Origin: PALSA-600 sp037142875
Lineage (GTDB): Bacteria; Actinomycetota; Thermoleophilia; Gaiellales; Gaiellaceae
Direction of reading: 5' to 3'
Length of the DNA: 64,000 nucleotides
Assembly (NCBI GenBank): GCA_037142875.1
Contig: JBAWZV010000001.1
Coordinates: 62,001-126,000 of the forward strand
In this document: in pieces, positions 42,348-51,101 of the stretch
How the letters are laid out: the number at the start of each line of letters is the position of its first letter
Numbering within the stretch: the first letter of the stretch is position 1
Position numbers and translations under genes: made by a program
Notes under the pieces: generated by a model
Database searches by the model: none
What the model saw: only the letters and a program-made list of their open reading frames with translations
What the model was told of the DNA's origin: nothing

Positions 42348-43403
42348 TCAGATCCGCAGCTCGCGGGCAAGCGTCACGAACAGCGCCTCGAGCGCGAGCT
42401 GCGGGGCGAGATTGAACTGCTCGAGCTCGCGCCACGTCTGGCGCACCGCCTCGACCGCGCGCTCTGCTCCGAGCAGACGTTCACGGGTGCCGTCGGCACG
42501 GAGATCGGCGAGCCGATCGGCGTGCATCACCGCGCTCTCAGCCCCGACGGCGACAACGACGAGATCCCGGTACCAGGCGCCGAGCTCCTCCAACTGGGCG
42601 AGCATCTCCTCCCGCTCGGCCCCCCGCTGAGCACGCTTGACGCGCTGCTCGCCGTCGCGCACGGTGAGGTCGAGACCGCCGACGACGGCCTCCTCCGCGT
42701 CCTTCGCGTCACTACCACGACCACGGGCCGACTCGAGGATCGCCGCGGCGGCGGTCGATGGCTCGAACGCGGGGTCGAGGTAGGCACCACGCGCCTGCTC
42801 GAGTAATGTGTCGCGACGGGCTGCCGAGCTCTCGTCAAGCAGCCTGTCCAGCCGGTCGAGCCGCCCCGCGGCGACACGGGCGAGCGCGAGACGGTGCTCG
42901 ACCGAGAGCTGTGGCGCGCGCGCGTCGACCTCCTCGCGCAGCACCCGCTCCGAGAGGCGACCGAACGGGACAAGCTGGCAGCGTGAGCGAATCGTCGCCG
43001 AGATCGGCCCGAGGTCGTCTGCGATGAGGATGATCACCGCGTAGGGCGGCGGCTCCTCGAGATCCTTGAGAAGCGCGTCGGAGGCGTCGCCGTTCATGAG
43101 GTCGGCGTTGAGAACGAGGTAGACCCGCCGGTCGGCCTCGAACGGCCTCATGTGGAGGTCGCGGCGCAGCTCGCGGATCGCGTCGATCCGGATCATCTCC
43201 CCGAGCGCCTCGAGCTCGTAGAGGTCGGGATGCACCGCGCGGGTCGTTCCGAGGAGGTCGCGGGCGAAGGCGCGCGCGAGAGCCCGCTTGCCGACCCCTT
43301 TCGGGCCGTGGAAGAGGTAGGCGTGAACCGGCCCCTCCGCGAGGGCACTCCCGAGGAGGCGCTTGGCCTCCGGCTGCTCCCTAACCGCGTCGAACGCGCT
43401 CAC
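42348..43403 (-). CDS. holB: DNA polymerase III delta' subunit (clamp loader)
   Basis: About 351 residues from GTG 43403, 23 bases inside the end of tmk. P-loop F-H-G-P-K-G-V-G-K-R-A-L-A near residue 33, D-L-Y-E-L-E-A-L-G region, and the sensor text L-M-N-G-D-A-S-D-A-L-L-K-D-L-E-E-P-P (Walker B-like region) with T-I-R-S-R-C-Q-L-V-P-F. It is part of the AAA+ clamp loader and works in replication. tmk-holB is a common bacterial pair. The zinc Cys set of DnaX is absent, as expected for delta'. Confidence 0.9.
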   Translation of the reverse strand: MSAFDAVREQPEAKRLLGSALAEGPVHAYLFHGPKGVGKRALARAFARDLLGTTRAVHPDLYELEALGEMIRIDAIRELRRDLHMRPFEADRRVYLVLNADLMNGDASDALLKDLEEPPPYAVIILIADDLGPISATIRSRCQLVPFGRLSERVLREEVDARAPQLSVEHRLALARVAAGRLDRLDRLLDESSAARRDTLLEQARGAYLDPAFEPSTAAAAILESARGRGSDAKDAEEAVVGGLDLTVRDGEQRVKRAQRGAEREEMLAQLEELGAWYRDLVVVAVGAESAVMHADRLADLRADGTRERLLGAERAVEAVRQTWRELEQFNLAPQLALEALFVTLARELRI

Positions 43404-43974
43404 GAACCTGCTCCGCGAGCCTGTCGGCCGGCTCGGTTGCGTCGAGGGAGACGACGCGGTCGGGATAGAGCCGCGCGAGCTCGAGATACCCGGCCGCAAC
43501 GACCTGCCGGAACTCGTCGCTCTCACGCTCAATCCGGTCGAGCTCGCCGCTGCACCGCTCGCGCGCGCTGGCGGCATCGAGCTGGAGCACGAACGTGAGC
43601 GACGGAAGGAGCCCGCCGGTCACGGCCTCGTTCAGGGCGAGCACCCGGTCGGCGCCGAGACCGCGGGCGATCCCCTGGTAGACGATCGATGAGTCGACAT
43701 AGCGGTCACAGACGACCCAGGCGCCTCGTTCGAGGGCAGGCCGGATCAACGCGGCGACGTGCTCGGCCCGAGCCGAGGCGAAGAGCGCGGCCTCCGCCCA
43801 GGGGCTCATCTCGACACCGTGCAGGACGAGATCGCGGATCGCCTCGCCGAGCGGCGTGCCGCCAGGCTCGCGCGTCGCGATGACCTCGTGGCCGTCGGCG
43901 CGCACCCGGTCGGCAAGCAACGCAGCCTGCGTGCTCTTGCCCGACCAGTCCGGTCCCTCGAAGGTGACGAACAC
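43381..43974 (-). CDS. tmk: Thymidylate kinase
   Basis: 197 residues from GTG 43974, giving M-F-V-T-F-E-G-P-D-W-S-G-K-S-T-Q. The P-loop is slightly unusual, as bacterial enzymes mostly have E-G-x-D-G-x-G-K-S/T; here it is G-P-D-W-S-G-K-S-T. Later marks: R-E-P-G-G-T-P-L-G-E, V-V-C-D-R-Y-V-D-S-S-I-V-Y-Q-G. It phosphorylates dTMP to dTDP. It is divergent from the epimerase with a 19-base gap and precedes holB. Confidence 0.93.
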   Translation of the reverse strand: MFVTFEGPDWSGKSTQAALLADRVRADGHEVIATREPGGTPLGEAIRDLVLHGVEMSPWAEAALFASARAEHVAALIRPALERGAWVVCDRYVDSSIVYQGIARGLGADRVLALNEAVTGGLLPSLTFVLQLDAASARERCSGELDRIERESDEFRQVVAAGYLELARLYPDRVVSLDATEPADRLAEQVRERVRRG

Positions 43975-43993
43975 GACGACTACGATACGGCCC

Positions 43994-44899
43994 GTGCGGG
44001 CCATCGTGACCGGCGGTGCGGGCTTCATCGGCTCGAACCTCGTTGATGCACTCCTCGCCCGGTCGGACGAGGTGGTGATCGTCGACAACCTCTCGTCCGG
44101 AAAGCGGGAGAACCTGAACGCGGCCGCGACCTTCGTCGAGGCCGACATCCGAGACGGCCTCGACCTCGGCAGCGCCGACGTCGTCTTCCACCTCGCCGCC
44201 CAGGCAGACGTCCAGACGTCGGTGCGCCGCCCCGTCTTCGACGCGACGGTGAACGTCGCCGGAACGGTCGAGGTGCTCGAGGCGGCCCGCAAGACAGGCG
44301 CCCGCGTCGTCTTCTCCTCGACGGGCGGGGCGATCTACGGCGAGTGCGTCGAACCGGCGAACGAGAGCGCTCCGCTTGAGCCGATGTCGCCGTACGGAAT
44401 TGCCAAGCTCTGCGGCGAGCAGTACCTCCTCGGCTGGAACCGGATCCACGGGATGACGAACTCCGTGCTGCGGTTCGCCAACGTCTTCGGCCCCCGGCAG
44501 GACTCGACGCTCGAAGGCGGAGTCGTCTCGATCTTCCTCGAACGGATGGGACGCGGCGAGCCGACGACGATCTTCGGTGACGGGCTCCAGGAGCGCGACT
44601 TCGTCTACGTCGACGACGTCGTCGCAGCGCTCCTCGCTGCGGCCGACCACGCCCCCGGCGTGTTCAACATCGGGACGCGCAACGCAACGTCGGTGATCGA
44701 CCTCCACCACGCGTGCGCGGCGGTTGCTGGCAGCGAGGCCGGCCCGGTCATCGCGGAGGCACGCCTCGGGGATGTCAGCCGGTCGGTGCTCGACCCCGCT
44801 CTCGCCCAGGCCAAACTCGGCTGGCGCGCCGAGACGACGCTCGAGGATGGACTCGAGCGCACCTGGAGCTGGATGTCGAAGGAGTTCGCCCAGGCCTGA
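43994..44899 (+). CDS. NAD-dependent epimerase/dehydratase (UDP-glucose 4-epimerase-like)
   Basis: 301 residues from GTG 43994. Extended SDR: G-G-A-G-F-I-G-S-N-L at the start, D-N-L-S-S-G-K-R-E-N, H-L-A-A-Q-A-D-V, catalytic S-S-T-G-G-A-I-Y-G-E, Y-G-I-A-K (Tyr-x3-Lys) and F-G-P-R-Q. This fits nucleotide-sugar epimerases (GalE/WbpP-like), which act on UDP-sugars for surface glycans. Exact sugar unknown. It is followed by a LytR C-terminal-domain gene 17 bases later. Confidence 0.9.
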   Translation: MRAIVTGGAGFIGSNLVDALLARSDEVVIVDNLSSGKRENLNAAATFVEADIRDGLDLGSADVVFHLAAQADVQTSVRRPVFDATVNVAGTVEVLEAARKTGARVVFSSTGGAIYGECVEPANESAPLEPMSPYGIAKLCGEQYLLGWNRIHGMTNSVLRFANVFGPRQDSTLEGGVVSIFLERMGRGEPTTIFGDGLQERDFVYVDDVVAALLAAADHAPGVFNIGTRNATSVIDLHHACAAVAGSEAGPVIAEARLGDVSRSVLDPALAQAKLGWRAETTLEDGLERTWSWMSKEFAQA

Positions 44900-44916
44900 C
44901 GAAACCGGGGAGCGTC

Positions 44917-45438
44917 GTGGATGCGCCGATGCTCTCTCCGCACGACCTGATCCGCCCCTGGCGGCGGGCGACGCTTGTCGCGAGCCTGATCGCAGCGCTC
45001 GAGCTTGTGCTGCTGCTCGGCGCAGGCGCGATGATCCTCGCGAAGCCTCTCTCTCACACCATCCAGCGCCGCGCCGAGGTGGCCGCCCTGGCTCCGACGC
45101 CACAGGCGAAGGCCGCCGTCCGTCAGCTCGCGACCCCGCCCGTCGGAACAGCCGCACCCAGGTCGCACACGCGCGTCATGGTGCTGAACGGCAACGGCCA
45201 CTCCGGCGCCGCGTCCTCGGCTGCCTCGCAGCTGCAAGGGCTCGGGTACGTCGTGTCGGGCACCGGCAACGCGAAGCACCAGAACTACGCCACGAGCGTC
45301 GTCATGTACCGCCCCGGCTACCGCGCCGCAGGCGAGCGGCTTGCCCGAGAACTGCACGTGAAGGTCGTCGGACCGCTCGACGGGCTCCGCCCCGGAATGC
45401 TCCAGGGCGGGCAGCTCGCCATCATTCTCGGCGCGTAG
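44917..45438 (+). CDS. LytR C-terminal domain (LytR_C) membrane protein
   Basis: About 173 residues from GTG 44917, following GGGGAGC. One membrane helix (about 22-44) near the N-terminus, then a Pro/Ala linker, then the LytR_C fold: R-V-M-V-L-N-G-N-G-H-S-G-A-A-S-S, A-S-Q-L-Q-G-L-G-Y-V-V and V-V-M-Y-R-P-G-Y-R-A-A-G-E-R-L. This domain is usual at the end of LytR-CpsA-Psr proteins and alone in cell-wall proteins. It probably acts at the cell wall outside the membrane. Confidence 0.8.
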   Translation: MDAPMLSPHDLIRPWRRATLVASLIAALELVLLLGAGAMILAKPLSHTIQRRAEVAALAPTPQAKAAVRQLATPPVGTAAPRSHTRVMVLNGNGHSGAASSAASQLQGLGYVVSGTGNAKHQNYATSVVMYRPGYRAAGERLARELHVKVVGPLDGLRPGMLQGGQLAIILGA

Positions 45439-45444
45439 CTCCGC

Positions 45445-47286
45445 TCAGCAGGACGGGGTGCCGGAGTTGACCAGGGCAAGCACCTGGTCCTTGATCACGA
45501 GCTGGGGATCCTGCGCGTTCAGCTGGTAGGCCCGCTCGAAGTACGGCAACGCGCGATACGGACAGTTGAGCGTCTTGAAGGTGAACACGCCAAGCTCGAA
45601 CCAGGCGTTCTCGCTCTCCGGCTGGATCTCGGTCGCCTTCTCGTAGAGCGCCCGGGCGGCGTCGAGGCGGCCGCGGCTCTCCTCGGCGATCGCCTGCACG
45701 AGCACCGGCTCGAGGTCGAGCGGATCGAACGTGCGAGCCCGCCTGGCGAGGGAGACCGCCTTCGCGTCGTTCGTGATCAGCGAGCCCTCCGCCTGGCCGG
45801 TGTAGCGACCGGCAAGCGAGACGCAGAGTGTTGAGGCAAGCAGCACGCCGCCGAAGCCCGCCGAAACGAGCAGGGCGGAGCCCGAGGCGCGGCGGTGCTG
45901 CACGGGTCGCGCAACGAGCGCTCCGGCGATCAGAAACACCGGTGCCGTGACGGCTGCGTAGTCCCAGTCCATGTCGATGAGGCCGTGGAGGAGATAGGCC
46001 GGCAACGCCAGCGCGAGGGCAAGCTCCGGGCCGCGCTCGCGGCGGCCGGCGAGCATGAGCCAGCCCACGCCGGCCAGCAGCAGCACGGCGCCGACCAGCC
46101 CCGTCTCGCTCAGGATCTGCACCGGCAGGCTGTGGGGCTCGCTTGCCTGGTCAAGGTAGGAGGTTCGGTAGCGGAGGTTCGTGAACCGGAACGACCCGGC
46201 GCCCGTCCCGACGACCGGGTGCGCCTCCCAGGCGCGCCAGGCCTGGCTCCACCAGGCGGAGCGGTGGTTCGACCCGGTGTCGGCAAACCGCCCGGGGGTG
46301 TTCGAGAGCTCCGCCCCTGTGGGCGCGGTGAACGAGTCCCACCACGTGCGGGCATGGAGCGCCGAGACGACGAGCACGGCGACCGCTCCCACCACGGAGA
46401 GGCCGACCACGGCGCGGCGCAGGCTCGGCCGGTCACGCGGCAAGGGAAGGCGCGTGAGGAGCACGGTCACAAGCGCCCCGAGGAGCACCACCGAGCCGAA
46501 GACGAGCCCGTCGCGGACACGCGTCGCGTGGCTCTGGCCATCGGATGTGATGCCGACGAGCGCGAATGCGACGCCGAGGACGGCCCCTGCCGGCAGGCAG
46601 GCGGTAACGAGCGTTGCGACCGACTCGAGCCACCGGCCCGCAAGAAGCGTCCAGGCAAGCGCGACGAGCGCAGCGACGGCGACCCCGCCGCGGGAGTACG
46701 TCAGCCCGATCGCGACGACCCAGCCGTAGACGAGGAGGGTGCCCGCCGCGCGAGAGCGCGAGGCGAGGTGAAGCCCGATCGGGAGCGCGATCGCCCCGAG
46801 AAGCGCCAGGCTGTTCCAGTAGCCGACGGGCCCACGCAGACGGGCGATCCGGCCGTAGTCCCCGTAGACCCACGGCAGAGCCTTCCCCGCAAGCGACCAG
46901 ACGCACACCGCGCCGAGCACGACTCCGAGGCCGACGGCAAGCCGTCTCGCCGACGGCGCTGCGACCAGCCCGACGAACGCAAAGGCCGCGTAGAGCGCCG
47001 TCCTGTTCGCGTACTCCCAGCTGCGGTCAGGCTCGATCGACCACGCGACCGAGCACGCAGACCAGATCGCAAAGGCACCGAGCGGCACCAGGACGACAAG
47101 GCCGCGGGAGGTGCCCCGACCTGCAACGAGCGCGAATGCAACAACGACGGCAAGACCCGTGAGCCACGGCAGCGTCGCCGTACCAGCGCCGCCCCCAAAG
47201 AAGAACGCGGCCGCGGCGAGCAGCAGCACGGCCAGGAGCGGAGACGGTAGTTCCCGTGCCGTCCGCATCGCACGCGAAGCTACCAT
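45445..47286 (-). CDS. O-antigen ligase-like membrane protein with C-terminal TPR region
   Basis: 613 residues, ATG 47286 (ATG 47268 also possible). About 11-12 helices, with the O-antigen ligase (Wzy_C/WaaL-like) loop H-P-V-V-G-T-G-A-G-S-F and the upstream N-T-P-G-R-F-A-D-T-G-S-N-H-R-S-A-W. A helical region follows the last membrane helix, with TPR-like repeats A-L-Y-E-K-A-T-E-I-Q-P-E-S and Y-R-A-L-P-Y-F-E-R-A-Y-Q-L-N-A-Q. It would join or polymerise surface polysaccharide. It lies next to the epimerase and GT-C genes. No Lys/Arg-rich ligase check possible. Confidence 0.8.
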   Translation of the reverse strand: MVASRAMRTARELPSPLLAVLLLAAAAFFFGGGAGTATLPWLTGLAVVVAFALVAGRGTSRGLVVLVPLGAFAIWSACSVAWSIEPDRSWEYANRTALYAAFAFVGLVAAPSARRLAVGLGVVLGAVCVWSLAGKALPWVYGDYGRIARLRGPVGYWNSLALLGAIALPIGLHLASRSRAAGTLLVYGWVVAIGLTYSRGGVAVAALVALAWTLLAGRWLESVATLVTACLPAGAVLGVAFALVGITSDGQSHATRVRDGLVFGSVVLLGALVTVLLTRLPLPRDRPSLRRAVVGLSVVGAVAVLVVSALHARTWWDSFTAPTGAELSNTPGRFADTGSNHRSAWWSQAWRAWEAHPVVGTGAGSFRFTNLRYRTSYLDQASEPHSLPVQILSETGLVGAVLLLAGVGWLMLAGRRERGPELALALALPAYLLHGLIDMDWDYAAVTAPVFLIAGALVARPVQHRRASGSALLVSAGFGGVLLASTLCVSLAGRYTGQAEGSLITNDAKAVSLARRARTFDPLDLEPVLVQAIAEESRGRLDAARALYEKATEIQPESENAWFELGVFTFKTLNCPYRALPYFERAYQLNAQDPQLVIKDQVLALVNSGTPSC

Positions 47287-47424
47287 TCATGTCCGATCGC
47301 GTCGGGCAACGTAACAATCGCCTTACACGGTCACAATCAGCCGCATATGCTGGTCGTAGAGACTCTGCACGACACCGCACCTGATCCGCCTGCAACTTCT
47401 TTGACTTTCATACCCAGACACCTC

Positions 47425-47901
47425 ATGCGCGTAGCGCTCCTCTGCTGCGCGATCGCCCTCGTGCCGATCTCCTCGGCGTCGGCGCGTCCGGCTGCGCAGC
47501 CGTGCTGGCAGGTCCTGATGGCCGACTGGTACGACGGCGCGATCAGCAAGGTGTATCCGATCGACTGCTACCGGCAGGCCGTCGCGCATCTGCCGAATGA
47601 CATTGCGGTCTACTCGAGCGCCCGCGACGACATCCTGCGCGCGATGAGCGCTGCAGCGAAGGGCGAGACCACGATCCCCGCCGAGAGCGGCGACACGCCC
47701 GTTCCGGTGACCGCCGATAGCCAGAGCAGCGGCAAGCACGGGATCGCGAAGCTCTTCGACCGCCTCTCGCCCGGGAATCCCGACTCGTTCCCGCTGCCGC
47801 TCCTGATTCTCGGAGCGCTCGCGATCCTCCTGATCATCGCCGGCGGTGTCGGCATGGTCGTGCGCCGGAATCAGAACAGCGATTCCGACTCCTCCAGCTA
47901 G
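47425..47901 (+). CDS. Small secreted/membrane-anchored protein
   Basis: 158 residues from ATG 47425 (the longer frame from 47347 has no good signal). N-terminal signal peptide ends near S-S-A-S-A-R. The outer part has C-W-Q-V-L-M-A-D-W-Y-D and C-Y-R-Q-A-V-A-H-L-P, with two Cys that can pair, then a Ser/Thr-rich linker and a C-terminal membrane helix (about 123-146), ending in a short Asn/Ser-rich tail. No family recognised. Likely held in the membrane by its C-terminus. Its upstream gap (47287-47424) should contain the promoters. Confidence 0.6.
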   Translation: MRVALLCCAIALVPISSASARPAAQPCWQVLMADWYDGAISKVYPIDCYRQAVAHLPNDIAVYSSARDDILRAMSAAAKGETTIPAESGDTPVPVTADSQSSGKHGIAKLFDRLSPGNPDSFPLPLLILGALAILLIIAGGVGMVVRRNQNSDSDSSS

Positions 47902-48044
47902 CACCCTGCCGGAGGAGAATTTGGGACGGACTAGCCGGTTACGGCTATCTGTCCGGTCGACCTCCTAGGCTGCTCGGTCCGCTCGCAGTCACGTTGGGGA
48001 GGGCGAATAAATCTTGTCGACCGGTAGGGAAGGGGAGTAGAACG

Positions 48045-50831
48045 ATGGCATCCGTAGAGCAGGCGCACGAGGTAGACGGCACGGTGACCGGACAGGTCCA
48101 GATCAACCCGGATGAGCTCCGGAATACGGTTGTGAACGAGGGTGCCAACCTCGCCGTCCGGCGCTACTTCACGATCCCCGGCCGCGACCCCTTCGACGAG
48201 ATCGACTGGGAGATCCGCGACGCGTTCATCCCCGGCAAGGAGAAGGCCGCGTTCGACCAGAAGGGCGTTGAGTTCCCGAAGTTCTGGTCGCAGACCGCGA
48301 CGAACATCGTTGCGCAGAAGTACTTCCGCGGCCGCATGTCCTCCCCCGAGCGCGAGCACTCCGTGCGCCAGATGATCGGCCGCATCATCTCGACCGTCGG
48401 GCGCTGGGGCCGCGACGGTGGGTACTTCGCAACCGAGGACGAGGCGCAAACGTTCGAGGACGAGCTCAAGGCGATCCTCGTCAACCAGCTTGCAGCCTTC
48501 AACTCCCCGGTCTGGTTCAACGTCGGGTTCGAGGAGAAGCCGCAGTGCTCCGCCTGCTTCATCCTCTCGATCGAGGACTCGATGGACTCGATCCTCGACT
48601 GGATCCGCCGTGAGGGCGTCATCTTCCGCGGCGGCTCGGGCTCGGGCGTCAACCTCTCCCGGCTGCGTTCCTCCAAGGAGCAGCTCTCGAAGGGCGGCCA
48701 TGCCTCCGGGCCGGTCTCGTTCATGCGTGGCGCGGATGCCTCTGCCGGCACGATCAAGTCCGGCGGCAAGACGCGCCGCGCGGCCAAGATGGTCGTGCTC
48801 GACGTCGACCATCCCGACATCCTCGAGTTCGTGTGGTGCAAGGCCCGCGAGGAGGAGAAGGCGCGCGTCCTCGAGGCGGCCGGCTACGACATGTCGCTCG
48901 ACTCGCCCGACTGGTCGTCGATCCAGTACCAGAACGCCAACAACTCGGTTCGCGTCTCGGACGCCTTCATGCAGGCAGTCGAGGCCGACGGTGACTGGAA
49001 CCTGACCGCCCGCGTCGACGGCACCGTCGTCGAGACGATGAAGGCACGTGATCTCCTCCACGACATCTCGGAGGCTGCGTGGCGCTGCGCCGATCCGGGC
49101 GTCCAGTACGACACGACGATCAACGCCTGGCACACGCTTCCGAACTCGGGGCGGATCAACGCCTCGAACCCGTGCAGCGAGTACATGTCGATCGACGACT
49201 CGGCCTGCAACCTCGCCTCGCTCAACCTGATGAAGTTCCGCCGTGAGGACGGCGAGCTCGACGTCGAGGCGTTCGAGCATGCTTGTGACGTCGTCTTCCT
49301 TGCCCAGGAGATCCTGGTTGGCAACTCGTCGTATCCGACGCCGGAGATCGGGCGCAACGCCATGGCGTACCGCCAGCTCGGCCTCGGCTACGCGAACCTC
49401 GGCGCGCTCCTGATGGCCCGCGGCCTTCCGTACGACTCCGACGAGGGCCGTGCGTACGCCGCCGCGATCACCGCACTCATGGCCGGCCGCGCCTATCGCA
49501 AGTCGGCCGAGATCGCCGGCCGCATGGGCCCGTTCGCCGGCTACCAGCCGAACGCCGCCGCCATGATCGGCGTGATCGCCAAGCACCGCGCAGCCGTCGG
49601 CAACATCGGCTCCCCGGATACGGTGCCGGCCGACCTGCTCGGCGCCGCCCGGAAGTCATGGGACGACGCGCTCAACCTCGGCGAGGTCAACGGCTTCCGC
49701 AACGCGCAGTCGACCGTGCTCGCGCCGACCGGAACGATCAGCTTCATGATGGACTGCGACACAACCGGCGTCGAGCCCGACTTCTCGCTTGTGAAGTCGA
49801 AGAAGCTTGTCGGCGGTGGCGAGATCACGATCGTCAACAAGACGGTGCCGCTCGGGCTCGAGAAGCTCGGCTACGCGCCAAACGAGGTCGGCGAGATCGT
49901 CGCGTACATCGACGAGCGCAACACGATCGTCGGTGCGCCGTACGTCAAGAACGAGCACTACCCCGTCTTCGACTGCGCGATCGGCGAGCGGGCCGTGCAC
50001 TACTCCGGCCACGTCAAGATGATGGGCGCGATCCAGCCGTTCATCAGCGGCGCGATCTCGAAGACCGTCAACCTCCCCGAGGCCGTCACGGTCGATGACG
50101 TCTCCCAGGTCTATGTCGACGCCTGGCGTCTTGGTGTCAAGGCCGTCGCGATCTACCGCGATAACTGCAAGGTCGCCCAGCCGCTGTCCGGCAAGAGCGA
50201 CGGTTCGCAGAAGGCCCTCAGCCCGATCGGCAGCGCCGCTGGCGTCGACGCACCGCGCCGTCGCCGTCTCCCGGACGACCGCACCGAGGTGGGTCGCAAG
50301 TTCCGCGTCGGCGAGTACGAGGGCTACATCCACGTCGGCGTCTTCGACGACGGCACCCCGGGCGACATCTTCCTCGACATCGCGAAGGAAGGCACGACGC
50401 TCGCGGGCCTGATGAACGCGTTCATGATCTCCGTCTCGCTCGGCCTCCAGTACGGCGTGCCGCTCGAGGTGTACTGCTCGAAGTTCGCGCACATGCGGTT
50501 CGAGCCGAGCGGAGCGACGAACGACCCGGACATCCGGATCGCCAAGTCGATCGTCGACTACGTCTTCCGCTGGATGGGCAAGAAGTTCCTGACGGTCGAC
50601 CAGCAGGAGGAGATCGGCATCCTCTCGCCCGAGGTTCGCGCGCGGCTGTCGGCGGCCTATGCCGCCGGTGCACCCGTGATGCCGGAGATCGAGGCGCTCA
50701 CCCCGGGCCAGACCGCGCTCTTCAACACGCACGAGGACGCGATCGAGTGCTCCCGCTGCGGCGGTCGCATGGTGCGCGCAGGCACCTGCTACACCTGCCG
50801 CGACTGCGGAACGTCCACCGGCTGCGGCTGA
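48045..50831 (+). CDS. nrdJ: Ribonucleotide reductase, class II (B12-dependent)
   Basis: 928 residues from ATG 48045, with AAGGGGAG before it. Adenosylcobalamin-dependent enzymes make dNTPs without oxygen need. Evidence: S-A-C-F-I-L-S-I-E-D-S-M-D-S-I, F-R-G-G-S-G-S-G-V-N-L-S-R-L, N-P-C-S-E-Y and S-A-C-N-L-A-S-L-N-L, with the active-site Cys and Glu. The last 30 residues hold C-S-R-C-G and C-Y-T-C-R-D-C-G, a Cys-rich tail for redox or zinc. Length fits NrdJ (about 900). No cobalamin riboswitch seen upstream. An NrdR site was not found by eye. Confidence 0.95.
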   Translation: MASVEQAHEVDGTVTGQVQINPDELRNTVVNEGANLAVRRYFTIPGRDPFDEIDWEIRDAFIPGKEKAAFDQKGVEFPKFWSQTATNIVAQKYFRGRMSSPEREHSVRQMIGRIISTVGRWGRDGGYFATEDEAQTFEDELKAILVNQLAAFNSPVWFNVGFEEKPQCSACFILSIEDSMDSILDWIRREGVIFRGGSGSGVNLSRLRSSKEQLSKGGHASGPVSFMRGADASAGTIKSGGKTRRAAKMVVLDVDHPDILEFVWCKAREEEKARVLEAAGYDMSLDSPDWSSIQYQNANNSVRVSDAFMQAVEADGDWNLTARVDGTVVETMKARDLLHDISEAAWRCADPGVQYDTTINAWHTLPNSGRINASNPCSEYMSIDDSACNLASLNLMKFRREDGELDVEAFEHACDVVFLAQEILVGNSSYPTPEIGRNAMAYRQLGLGYANLGALLMARGLPYDSDEGRAYAAAITALMAGRAYRKSAEIAGRMGPFAGYQPNAAAMIGVIAKHRAAVGNIGSPDTVPADLLGAARKSWDDALNLGEVNGFRNAQSTVLAPTGTISFMMDCDTTGVEPDFSLVKSKKLVGGGEITIVNKTVPLGLEKLGYAPNEVGEIVAYIDERNTIVGAPYVKNEHYPVFDCAIGERAVHYSGHVKMMGAIQPFISGAISKTVNLPEAVTVDDVSQVYVDAWRLGVKAVAIYRDNCKVAQPLSGKSDGSQKALSPIGSAAGVDAPRRRRLPDDRTEVGRKFRVGEYEGYIHVGVFDDGTPGDIFLDIAKEGTTLAGLMNAFMISVSLGLQYGVPLEVYCSKFAHMRFEPSGATNDPDIRIAKSIVDYVFRWMGKKFLTVDQQEEIGILSPEVRARLSAAYAAGAPVMPEIEALTPGQTALFNTHEDAIECSRCGGRMVRAGTCYTCRDCGTSTGCG

Positions 50832-50853
50832 GCCGACAGTCCGACCTGATCTG

Positions 50854-50887
50854 AATGTGTGGGGCGCGGAGACGCGCCTCACACATT
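50854..50887 (+). terminator. Rho-independent-like terminator after nrdJ
   Basis: A stem of 15 bp, 50854-50868 with 50873-50887 around the loop GAGA, with one G:T wobble, followed by TCTGG. It lies 22 bases after the nrdJ stop. Confidence 0.75.
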
Positions 50888-50900
50888 TCTGGAGCCGGAG

Positions 50901-51054
50901 CTACGCCGCGGTCGGGCTGACGTGTTCGACGTACACACCGGGCCCCGACGGCAACGCATCCGAGCACATCCGGAGACCATGCCGAGTAGGTCGAGGGCGG
51001 ACCGCCCTCGACCAGGATCAGGTACTGCTTCGCGCGTTCAACGTAGTCAGCCAT
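50901..51054 (-). pseudogene. HicB-like antitoxin remnant with internal deletion
   Basis: ATG 51054 opens M-A-D-Y-V-E-R-A-K-Q-Y-L-I-L-V-E-G-G, and then S-T-Y-S-A-W-S-P-D-V-L-G-C-V-A-V-G, the HicB beta-strand pattern (Y-S-A-x-x-P-D-L-P-G-C-V-A-x-G). The usual helix of about 30 residues that follows is absent. In the next frame the text V-Y-V-E-H-V-S-P-T-A-A ends at TAG 50901, like the final strand of HicB proteins. So the middle has been removed, with a frame change at about 50935-50945. No hicA toxin gene is nearby. Confidence 0.6.
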
Positions 51055-51101
51055 CGTCGGAGCCCGGCCTGGTGAAGGATGCTCGCCTGACGGTCGAAGC
51101 C

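Noticed and set aside
45895..47250. 451-codon frame opposite the O-antigen ligase-like gene
   Set aside because: Composition is charged and repetitive (E/R/D/G) as expected from antisense GC-rich text; no motif.
47902..48044. Possible cobalamin riboswitch upstream of nrdJ
   Set aside because: No B12-box-like or pseudoknot text seen; the gap is only 143 bases.
47931..49586. 551-codon frame on the minus strand over nrdJ
   Set aside because: It is the antisense of a conserved gene, is very Arg/Val/Asp-rich, and resembles no protein family; high GC keeps such frames open.
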